A DNA stretch of 64,000 bases from assembly GCF_014207445.1 (NCBI RefSeq), contig NZ_JACHEM010000002.1, forward strand, positions 496,001-560,000. The letters run 5' to 3'. This document shows positions 1-6,719 of the stretch, in pieces. Within the stretch, counting starts at the first letter, position 1. Each line of letters begins with the position of its first letter. A model generated the notes under the pieces. That model worked only from the letters and a program-made list of their open reading frames with translations, did not search any database and had not been told where the DNA came from. The translations under genes were made by a program, and so were the position numbers. The stretch is from Streptomyces candidus (GTDB lineage Bacteria; Actinomycetota; Actinomycetes; Streptomycetales; Streptomycetaceae).

Positions 1-718
1 TGGCCAGGTTGGAGCCGAGGAAGTCCTTGAGGGTCTGCTGGAGCTCCGCGCTGGGGCGGCCGGTGAGCGCCCCGGCGGTGCCGAGCAGCACGCCCGCCTG
101 GGAGTGCTGGGTGCGACCGCCGTAGATCGAGTCGATGAGGTTCGCCCAGCCGCTGAGGGCGGCCACGGCCTTGATGCGCTTGTCGTGCCCGGCGGCCAGG
201 AGGCTGATGCCCGCGCCGTAACTGACGCCCGCCATACCGACCTTTTCTCTGTCGGCGGGGGTGTGGGCGAGGGCCCAGTCGATGACGGCGGACGCGTCGG
301 CGATGTCCTCGGGGCCCGCGACCTCGATCTGTCCACCGGAGAGCCAGAAGCCGCGCGAGGTGTAACTCACCACCACGTAGCCGGAGTCGGCGAGCTTCTT
401 CGCCTGGGCGACGTACTCGATCTGGGGCATCGCCCAACTGGTGGGCAGGACGATCACCGGGTACGTACGGGAGCCGTCGGCGCCGGCGGGGGTGAAGACG
501 TTGCCCTTGAGGGTGATGCCGCCGGAGCCGGGGATGTCGTGGAAGCGCACCCCGCTCGCCGCGGCGGGCCCGGCGTCCGTGGCGGCCCGCTGGGCGTCGG
601 GAAGGGCCTGGGCGGGGGCGGCGACGCCGACGGCTCCGGCGAGCAGGGCGGCGGAGAGTGTGCCGATGGCGGTGGTGCGCAGGGTCCTTGCGGTGGGGGT
701 CGTGCGCGGGTGTCCCAT
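1..718 (-). CDS. Secreted alpha/beta hydrolase, S15/CocE-like (partial)
   Basis: The gene runs off the left edge, so only about the first 239 residues are visible. The start at 718 is supported by GAGGAG seven bases upstream. The N-terminus is a typical signal peptide: basic residues, then a hydrophobic stretch at about 17-34, then an AQA-like cleavage site near residue 38, so an extracellular enzyme is expected. The nucleophile elbow GVSYGAG puts the catalytic serine near residue 166. The pattern 'EVAGPEDIADASAVIDWA' before it is typical of Xaa-Pro dipeptidyl-peptidase/CocE-type acyl hydrolases. The acid and histidine of the triad lie beyond the window. The substrate cannot be told. Several GTAAC half-sites lie directly upstream. 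Confidence 0.8.
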   Translation of the reverse strand, partial: MGHPRTTPTARTLRTTAIGTLSAALLAGAVGVAAPAQALPDAQRAATDAGPAAASGVRFHDIPGSGGITLKGNVFTPAGADGSRTYPVIVLPTSWAMPQIEYVAQAKKLADSGYVVVSYTSRGFWLSGGQIEVAGPEDIADASAVIDWALAHTPADREKVGMAGVSYGAGISLLAAGHDKRIKAVAALSGWANLIDSIYGGRTQHSQAGVLLGTAGALTGRPSAELQQTLKDFLGSNLA

Positions 719-758
719 GTGTCGCTCCTCGGTACGCCAGGTGCAAAGTGACCTGACG

Positions 759-812
759 GTAACCGGAGAGGCTTACCTGGGGTAACCAGCCAGTAAGTTA
801 CGCGAGGGTAAC
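759..812. promoter_or_regulatory. Cluster of GTAAC half-sites upstream of the secreted hydrolase
   Basis: GGTAAC occurs at 759, 781 and about 807, and GTTAC at 797. The pair at 797-801 and 808-812 forms an inverted repeat with a 6-base spacer (GTTAC-N6-GTAAC). That spacing resembles GlnR- or MtrA-type sites in Streptomyces. Which regulator, if any, binds here is inference. Confidence 0.35.
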
Positions 813-816
813 GATT

Positions 817-860
817 GGTGGGCGGGCGTCCCGGGGGAGGCCGGGGCGCGCCCGCCCACC
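817..860 (-). terminator. Stem-loop terminator of the L,D-transpeptidase gene
   Basis: A perfect 12-bp stem (817-828 with 849-860, GGTGGGCGGGCG and its complement) encloses a 20-base GC-rich loop. It begins 7 bases past the stop codon of the gene at 868-2070. There is no U tract, as is common for Streptomyces terminators. Confidence 0.6.
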
Positions 861-867
861 GGGGCGA

Positions 868-2070
868 TCAGCCCTTGAGTGCGCTCCTGGTCTGCCAGTC
901 GGCCCACGAGACGTTCCAGTTTCCGTAGCCGTTGTTCAGCGCCTGAGTGCCCTTGGCGGCCGACCCCGTCACCTCGAACGGGTCGCCGACCTGGACCTGG
1001 TCGTACACGGACCTGGCGTCGGGGGTGCTCATGCCGATGCAGCCGGAGCTGCGGTTGGTGCTGCCGAAGTAGGCCTTGTTCCACGGAGCGGCGTGGGCGT
1101 ACATGCCCGACCAGGTCAGGCGCATCGAGTAGTCGACCATCTTGTCGTAGCTGTCGCTGCCGGTCAGGCCCACCGTCTCGGAGCGCATGTTGATGGTGCC
1201 CTCCTTCGACATGAGGACGGTCTTCCCGCGCCAGGACGCCTTCTTCCCGCCGGGGGTGCCCGCCGACATCGGCACGTCCGCGACCTGCTGCCCGTCGCGG
1301 ATCAGTTTGAGCCGGTGGCCGTCCAGGTCGATCTTGACGACCTGGTTCTTCCCGATGGTGAAGTTCGTCCGGTAGTCGCGGACGAACCAGCCGCCGCCCT
1401 TCCCGGAGTCCACACCGTTCAGGTCGGCCGCCAGGGAGACCTTGGTGCCCGACTTCCAGTACTCCTTCGGCCGCCAGTCGACGCGGTCCTTGCCGGAGTA
1501 GTCCATCATCCAGCCCCACGAGCCCTCGGTGTCGTTCGAGGTGGTGACCTTGAGGTGCTTCTCGACCTCGGCCCGGTTCTTCACCGGGTTGTCGAAGACG
1601 ATCGACAGGGGATGGGCGATGCCGATGGTGGTGTTCCTGCCGGGCGCCATGGTCACCCTGTTGACGTTGTCCGCCACCGCCGTGCCGAACTCCGCCCTCG
1701 TGGCGGCGGCGCCCGCCGCCTTGGCCTCGACGGTGTAGCGGGTTCCGGGCGACGTCGTGCGGGCCGAGGTCCAGGACTTGCCGTCGGCGGATATGTGGCC
1801 GGTCAGCGTGCCGCCCTTGGCATCCGTGACGGTGACGCTGTCCAGCTTCTCGCCCCCGGTCAAGGAGACCTTGACCGGCTCACCCGCCTTGGCCTGCCCG
1901 CCGGAGAGGTTCACGGCGACCTCGGTCCGCGGTGCCTCCGCGGCCCTCGCGGCACCGGAGCCCGCTCCCGAGCCGCCGCCGCAGGCGGTCAGAGCGGCTG
2001 CGGCGAGCACCGCCGTGCTCGTGAGGGCGGCCGAGCGGAGCCGGGTGTGCGGACGGCGGGTGTCAGTCAA
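868..2070 (-). CDS. L,D-transpeptidase lipoprotein (YkuD domain)
   Basis: The predicted product is 400 residues from a TTG at 2070, chosen because GGAGG lies 8 bases upstream and the signal peptide follows at once; an in-frame ATG at 2202 would add 44 residues without signal character. The N-terminus ends in a lipobox (LTAC followed by glycines), so a membrane-anchored lipoprotein is expected. An Ig-like region at roughly 45-200 precedes the YkuD catalytic domain at about 240-375. The family makes 3-3 cross-links in peptidoglycan by transpeptidation through a cysteine. The conserved histidine is near 326 and the nucleophile is Cys344 in SSGCIGMS. The usual motif is SHGC, so the histidine before GC is a serine here. 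Confidence 0.9.
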   Translation of the reverse strand: MTDTRRPHTRLRSAALTSTAVLAAAALTACGGGSGAGSGAARAAEAPRTEVAVNLSGGQAKAGEPVKVSLTGGEKLDSVTVTDAKGGTLTGHISADGKSWTSARTTSPGTRYTVEAKAAGAAATRAEFGTAVADNVNRVTMAPGRNTTIGIAHPLSIVFDNPVKNRAEVEKHLKVTTSNDTEGSWGWMMDYSGKDRVDWRPKEYWKSGTKVSLAADLNGVDSGKGGGWFVRDYRTNFTIGKNQVVKIDLDGHRLKLIRDGQQVADVPMSAGTPGGKKASWRGKTVLMSKEGTINMRSETVGLTGSDSYDKMVDYSMRLTWSGMYAHAAPWNKAYFGSTNRSSGCIGMSTPDARSVYDQVQVGDPFEVTGSAAKGTQALNNGYGNWNVSWADWQTRSALKG

Positions 2071-2307
2071 CGGGAAAACCTCCGGAGGGGCGCGTGGCGT
2101 CTGTCCTGTCTGTGTCTCTGTGGAGGAGGTGATCCGGTACGGGACGGTTGCGCCGAACACCCGAGGCGCATTGTGAGAAGCGACGCAACGGGTACGGACC
2201 AAGGTCCCTGGACGACGGTCCTGACGGGCCCTCGCGGCCGACCGGGCGGCGCGGCTCGCCGTCGCGCCGGTCGCTTCTCACGCTTCGCCGCGACACGCCC
2301 GCCGGCC
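2071..2307. other. Intergenic region, no gene seen
   Basis: These 237 bases lie between the unknown 554-residue gene and the L,D-transpeptidase gene, both on the minus strand. They should hold the promoter of the transpeptidase and the 3' end of the upstream transcript. I see no clear hairpin terminator or operator. Open frames here lack a start with a ribosome binding site. Confidence 0.4.
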
Positions 2308-3972
2308 TCAGCCGTCGACCCAGTCCCCTCCCATGGCCGTCGGGGCGAAGCGCTGCGCGGCCCAGAAGAAGTGCGGGTGCGCGCAGCCGAACATGTAGTT
2401 GAGCAGGACGGTGTTCTCCTGCCACCCGGGCGTACCGACGTTCAGGACGTGGAACAGTGACGTGCCGAGCGGGGCGGAGTCCGCCTGGATGTCGCGCGCA
2501 CCGGCCCGGTGCGCTTCCGCGGACACCACGGCCGCCACGTACGTGCGCCGCAGGATCTCCCAGCACGGGTCCACGTCGCCGTGCCATTCGCCGTGCAGCG
2601 CCTCGAAGACGGAGAGTTCCTGGTGGAAGAGCCGCCACGCCTGGGGGTGCGTGGTGCGGCAGCGCTCCGAGAGCGTGGCGGCCGCCGGCCCGAGCGTGTC
2701 CACCCGCGGTCGGCAGCCCATGCGCAGGGTGACGCCCGAAGTCAGCAGCCCCGCACACGAGTTGGGCTCAAGGTCGCACAGCAGGCAGTCATCGGTCGGG
2801 GCCAGGCCCGAGGGTATGCCGTCGAACCACACGGCGTGCCGGCCGGCCAGGCCCATCCAGGCGGCCGTATTGGCCACCAGGGTGCTGTTGTAGAGGACAC
2901 CCCGGGACTCCGGCATGCAGATGTACTTGATCTGGGCGAGGACGCAGGCGGCCAGTACCGCCTTGTCATGGGTGGGCATGGAAGCCAGCCAGAAGTTGTT
3001 GATCTCTCCGGTGACGGCGTCGGCCCTGGCGTCCACCATGTCGTCCACCACGCGGGACAGGGCGAGGACGGCGAGGTTCTCCTCCAGCCACTGTTCCTCG
3101 TCCGGCCCCACGTGCCACCACTCGCAGTCCAGCATCTGGAGCATGGAATACGTGGCGAAGTCCAGCGGGGTGGACTGCGGGAGCGTGACCGTGCCCTGAC
3201 GGTGCCGGCCTATCCAGTACTCGTCCACGGAGCGCTTGTGTGCGATGAACAGGCCGCTGATCAGAGCGCGGGCACCGTTGAAGCTGAAGTTCTCGGCGAG
3301 GCTCTTCTCGATGCGCAGGGCGGTGCCCGCAATGTCCACCGCGCGCGCGGAACGCTTGTACTCAAGGAAGGAGGGGAAGTCGTCCTCGTACCGGAACCTG
3401 AAGTCACGGCCCGTATCGGCGTCCTGGAGCGACCTGTTCCAGACCCAGCCGCCCATCAGGACGCTGTCGAGTTCCTGCCGGAAGGGCCAGGTCTTCACGG
3501 CGAGCGGAAGGCCGTTGCTCCTGCGCCAGGAATAGTCGGAGAGGTGACGCTGCGGCGGTGAGGGAAGCTGCCCGCACAGGGCGCAGTCGCACGCATCGCC
3601 CGGCGAGGTGGCCGGAGTCCCGGGGTGGGCCCGTGCGCGCTCCAGCCAGGCGCCTTCGAGCATCCCGGCCAGCAGCCGGCACAGCCGGACATCGGTCTCC
3701 ATAATGGGGAAAGCTTTCTGCACGAGAGTCAGCGACTGCTCCAGTGCTTCTAGACGTGCCGCTCCCGGGCCGTCGGGCGCGGGAAACTCCCGCGGACTCG
3801 CAGCCAGTGCCGCCCGCCCCGATATCTCGACGGCCCCGGGTTGTGAACCTCCGTCAAACGCGCCCAAACGTGCGATACCGGCCTGCTCCCGCATTGCGAA
3901 ACGTTCGGTTCGAGGCTTGATGTTCGCCCGGATCAAGCTCGCGAGCTGCGAACTTGTCGCCGCTGTAGTCAT
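2308..3972 (-). CDS. Unknown 554-residue protein with DDMVD motif and two cysteine clusters
   Basis: I do not recognise this family. The ATG at 3972 is set by a strong AGGAGG 7 bases upstream; the reading frame stays open further upstream but without start signals. There is no signal peptide or membrane segment. Visible elements: a CxCxxC cluster (Cys128, Cys130, Cys133); helical text in the middle; VVDDMVDA at 308-315, which looks like the first aspartate-rich motif of isoprenoid synthases of the squalene/phytoene or class I terpene type; a second cluster CxxC-x6-C (Cys396, Cys399, Cys406); and a C-terminus rich in aromatic and histidine residues. No second NSE/DTE motif is evident, so a terpene-synthase call is only a hypothesis. 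It is divergent from a hydrolase-P450 pair. Some codons near the N-terminus (AAA, GCT, ATT) are less GC-rich than its neighbours', which may hint at transfer. Confidence 0.8.
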   Translation of the reverse strand: MTTAATSSQLASLIRANIKPRTERFAMREQAGIARLGAFDGGSQPGAVEISGRAALAASPREFPAPDGPGAARLEALEQSLTLVQKAFPIMETDVRLCRLLAGMLEGAWLERARAHPGTPATSPGDACDCALCGQLPSPPQRHLSDYSWRRSNGLPLAVKTWPFRQELDSVLMGGWVWNRSLQDADTGRDFRFRYEDDFPSFLEYKRSARAVDIAGTALRIEKSLAENFSFNGARALISGLFIAHKRSVDEYWIGRHRQGTVTLPQSTPLDFATYSMLQMLDCEWWHVGPDEEQWLEENLAVLALSRVVDDMVDARADAVTGEINNFWLASMPTHDKAVLAACVLAQIKYICMPESRGVLYNSTLVANTAAWMGLAGRHAVWFDGIPSGLAPTDDCLLCDLEPNSCAGLLTSGVTLRMGCRPRVDTLGPAAATLSERCRTTHPQAWRLFHQELSVFEALHGEWHGDVDPCWEILRRTYVAAVVSAEAHRAGARDIQADSAPLGTSLFHVLNVGTPGWQENTVLLNYMFGCAHPHFFWAAQRFAPTAMGGDWVDG

Positions 3973-4082
3973 CCTGCCGCCTCCTGGTATTGACCGACTT
4001 GCGCCTTGACACGCGGCGACGCACCCCCGCGCCACTAGCCCCCTTTCCCGCCGGGGGCGGTGGGTGAACCTTGAAGTGCTAC

Positions 4083-4097
4083 TCGTTGTGACAACGA
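4083..4097. promoter_or_regulatory. 15-bp palindrome in the divergent promoter region
   Basis: TCGTTGT-G-ACAACGA is a perfect inverted repeat with 7-base arms around one base. It lies 111 bases upstream of the unknown 554-residue gene and 263 bases upstream of the hydrolase-P450 pair. It is a candidate operator. No regulator gene sits in the locus. The rest of 3973-4359 shows no gene I can support. Confidence 0.45.
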
Positions 4098-4359
4098 AAG
4101 GCCCCACTGCGAGGTTCGCGCCCTCTGCGCGCACTGCCGGCCGGTGCCGGTCCTCGGGTCCGTACCAGGGGCCCTCCGACGCTTCCTTGTGCGGCCTCTT
4201 CGGCCCGTGAGCCGGGGCCGGCCAGGAAGCCCGGTGCGGCCCTCCGATGTTCCCCGGGGCTCTTGCGCAGGCGGTCTTGTACGGGACCGCAACGGCGTCC
4301 ACCGTAAGGGACGGCGTCACACACCGCTGGCGCGCAGAGCACGTGGAATCGGAGACTCC

Positions 4360-5136
4360 GTGGACGCATTCGTGCTGCCTCACTCCCTCGTCGGCGACGG
4401 CCCCCACCCGGTGATCGCCGTACACGGCTGGCTGGCCGACCGTGCGGCCTACAACGCCGTCCTCCCGGACCTGGACCTGGTGAACTTCCGGTACGCCTTC
4501 GTCGATCTGCGCGGATACGGCGAGGCCAAGGAGGTTTTGGGCACGTACACGACCGCCGAGGGCGCCGCCGACGTCCTCGCCCTCGCCGACCGCCACGGCT
4601 GGGACCGCTTCTCGCTGGTCGGGCATTCCATGGGCGGGTCGGTCGTCCAGCGCGTACTCGCCGCCGCGCCGCAGCGCGTACGTCGGCTGGTGGGCGTGTC
4701 ACCCGTACCGGCGAGCGGGATGCCCCTGCCCGCCGACGCGTGGGAGCTGTTCGCCGGAGCGGCGGAGTACCCGCAGAACCGGCGCACCATCATCGACAAC
4801 ACCACCGGCGGTGTGCGTCCGCGTGCCTGGCTCGACCGGATGGTGCAGCAGTCCGTGGACCGCAGCGACCCCAAGGCGTTCCGCGCCTGGCTGGATTCCT
4901 GGGCGGGTGAGGACTTCCATGCCGAGGTCGAGGGCTGCGACCGCCCCGCCCTCGCCGTCGCCGGCGCGCTCGCCCCGGCGCTGAGCGCCGACGTGATGCG
5001 CCAGACCTGGATGCGCTGGTACCCGCGTGCCGAACTGGTGGAGCTTCCCGGCGCGGGCCACTACGCCATGGACGAGACCCCGCTCCAACTCCTGCGCACA
5101 GTGGAGGACTTCCTGCGCGCGGACGGCTCGGAGTGA
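4360..5136 (+). CDS. Alpha/beta hydrolase coupled to the P450
   Basis: The product is 258 residues from a GTG at 4360, with GGAG 5 bases upstream; a longer frame to 4144 lacks start signals. It has the alpha/beta-hydrolase order: oxyanion HGW at 22-24, nucleophile elbow GHSMGG with Ser90, and catalytic histidine His234 in GAGHYAMDE. The acid is usually an aspartate after strand 6 or 7, but the expected spot reads GALAP (near residue 205). Another acid such as Asp211 may serve, or the triad may be atypical. There is no signal peptide, so it is cytosolic. Its stop overlaps the P450 start (GTGA), so the two are translationally coupled and probably act on one pathway. The substrate is unknown; hydrolysis of an ester or a tailoring step is a guess. 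Confidence 0.85.
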   Translation: MDAFVLPHSLVGDGPHPVIAVHGWLADRAAYNAVLPDLDLVNFRYAFVDLRGYGEAKEVLGTYTTAEGAADVLALADRHGWDRFSLVGHSMGGSVVQRVLAAAPQRVRRLVGVSPVPASGMPLPADAWELFAGAAEYPQNRRTIIDNTTGGVRPRAWLDRMVQQSVDRSDPKAFRAWLDSWAGEDFHAEVEGCDRPALAVAGALAPALSADVMRQTWMRWYPRAELVELPGAGHYAMDETPLQLLRTVEDFLRADGSE

Positions 5137-6449
5137 CGCGGAAAGCGCAAGGGGTACGGGACGGGGAGGGCGCCGTGCCGGACATGGCGCCGTCCTCCGT
5201 CCCGGACGTCTTCGATCCGCGCCCGTACGCCCGGGGCATCCCGCACGCGGCCTACCGGCAGCTCCGCGACACGCGGCCCGTCGCCTGGCAGGACGAGTAC
5301 GAGGTGCTCGGCTGGCCCGCCGGTCCCGGCTTCTGGGCCGTCACCCGGCACGCCGACGTCGTACGGGTCCTCAAGGACGCCCGCACCTTCTCGTCCCGGC
5401 TCGGTGCCACCCAGATCCGCGACCCTGACCCGGCCGACCTGCCGTTCATCCGGCGCATGATGCTCAATCAGGACCCTCCGGAACACGGGAGGTTACGGAA
5501 ACTGGTCGGCCGGGCCTTCACACCCGGCCGCACCGGCCGCTTTGAGGAACGGGTCCGCAGCCGCGCCCGCGGCCTCCTCGAATCAGCGCTCCAGGACGCG
5601 CGACGCAACAGCGACGGCGTCCTCGACCTGGTGACCTCCGTCACCGACGACTACGCCCTTCTCAACCTGGCCGACCTGCTCGGCGTGCCGAAGAGCGACC
5701 GTGGCCTCCTCCTTGAGTGGACGGAGCGTGTCATCGCGTATCAGGACCCGGACGAGCAGGTCATGGTGGTACGCGGTCCCGACGGGCGGCCCGTCAACCC
5801 CCGGTCACCCGCCATGCTGGGTGAGATGTTCGCCTACGCAAGGGAGTTGGCGGCGTACAAGCGCAGGCATCCGAGCGACGACATCATGACGGTGCTCGCC
5901 CACGCAGCCGACGACGACACCCGGCTCACCGGACCCGAACTGGAGATGTTCTTCTTCCTGCTGACCGTCGCCGGGAACGACACGGTACGAAGCGCGGCAC
6001 CCGGCGGATTCCTGGAGCTGGCACGCAACCCCGAGGCCCAACAGCATCTTCCCCAGCTGGACCTGCGGACGGCGGTCGAGGAACTGCTGCGTCGGCACCC
6101 GCCCGTCCTCAGCTTCCGCCGTACCGTGACCACGGACACCGAACTTGCCGGGCAGCGGCTGCGCGCGGGAGAGAAGATCGTGGTCTTCCACGCCTCCGCC
6201 AACCACGACGAGCGCGTCTTCACCGAGCCCCACCACCTCGACCTGGTGCGGGATCCCAACCCGCACGTGTCCTTCGGGGACGGCCCGCACGTCTGTCTCG
6301 GCGCGCACTTCGCCCGCCTGCAACTGCGGGTTCTGCACGAGGAGGCGCTACGGGCGATGCCCCGCCCCTACCGGCTTGCGGCGCCACCGCGCCGGCTCGT
6401 CTCCCACTTCATCAACGGCCTGAAGTCCCTCGAACTGGAGGTGGCTTGA
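5133..6449 (+). CDS. Cytochrome P450 with a TTA codon
   Basis: This is a 438-residue bacterial P450 starting at a GTG that overlaps the upstream stop. A second start at about 5184 is possible and would remove a poorly conserved N-terminus. Visible landmarks are the I-helix AGNDT at 280-284, ExxR at Glu317-Arg320, and the haem loop FGDGPHVCLG with the Cys ligand at 388. The I-helix sequence and overall layout resemble CYP125/CYP124/CYP142-like enzymes, which hydroxylate sterols, terpenoids or lipids using ferredoxin; no ferredoxin is encoded nearby. Leu121 is encoded by TTA (5493-5495). TTA is rare in Streptomyces and is read by the bldA tRNA, so expression is probably developmentally timed. 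Residue Asp283 replaces the acidic Glu common in CYP125. Confidence 0.93.
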   Translation: MTRKAQGVRDGEGAVPDMAPSSVPDVFDPRPYARGIPHAAYRQLRDTRPVAWQDEYEVLGWPAGPGFWAVTRHADVVRVLKDARTFSSRLGATQIRDPDPADLPFIRRMMLNQDPPEHGRLRKLVGRAFTPGRTGRFEERVRSRARGLLESALQDARRNSDGVLDLVTSVTDDYALLNLADLLGVPKSDRGLLLEWTERVIAYQDPDEQVMVVRGPDGRPVNPRSPAMLGEMFAYARELAAYKRRHPSDDIMTVLAHAADDDTRLTGPELEMFFFLLTVAGNDTVRSAAPGGFLELARNPEAQQHLPQLDLRTAVEELLRRHPPVLSFRRTVTTDTELAGQRLRAGEKIVVFHASANHDERVFTEPHHLDLVRDPNPHVSFGDGPHVCLGAHFARLQLRVLHEEALRAMPRPYRLAAPPRRLVSHFINGLKSLELEVA

Positions 6450-6719
6450 CCAGCTCCGGAAGGGGACACCGGACCAAGGGTGCTGCGCGGCGGCGGAGGA
6501 GGATGCCGCCGAACCGCCGAACCGCCGACCGCCGAGGCCGCCGCATACGGGCACGCCGGCCGGTGTCGGCGGTCATGCACGGGTCCGCCGGGCCCCTGGG
6601 TGCCGGGGCGCGCCGGTCGTGCGGCGTGGAGGCCGGGGCGCGAGACGCGCCCCGGGGTCCCTGGCGGGGTGCGGGCGGTGCGGCTACGCTGCCCGGACGC
6701 CTTTCGCCAGGAGGTACGC

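Noticed and set aside
1093..2460. Long plus-strand open frame antisense to the L,D-transpeptidase gene
   Set aside because: GC-rich DNA gives such frames. It has no ribosome site and no recognisable protein character, while the minus strand encodes a clear enzyme.
3702..3704. TAA on the plus strand, a possible TTA codon in the unknown gene
   Set aside because: It is out of frame; the codons there read ATT ATG.
2308..3972. Calling the unknown protein a terpene synthase outright
   Set aside because: Only one aspartate-rich motif is visible. No NSE/DTE motif or RY pair could be found, and the length and cysteine clusters do not fit.
3973..4626. Upstream extension of the unknown gene to 772 residues
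   Set aside because: The frame stays open, but AGGAGG seven bases before 3972 sets a clear start and the extra segment is low-complexity and overlaps the hydrolase gene.
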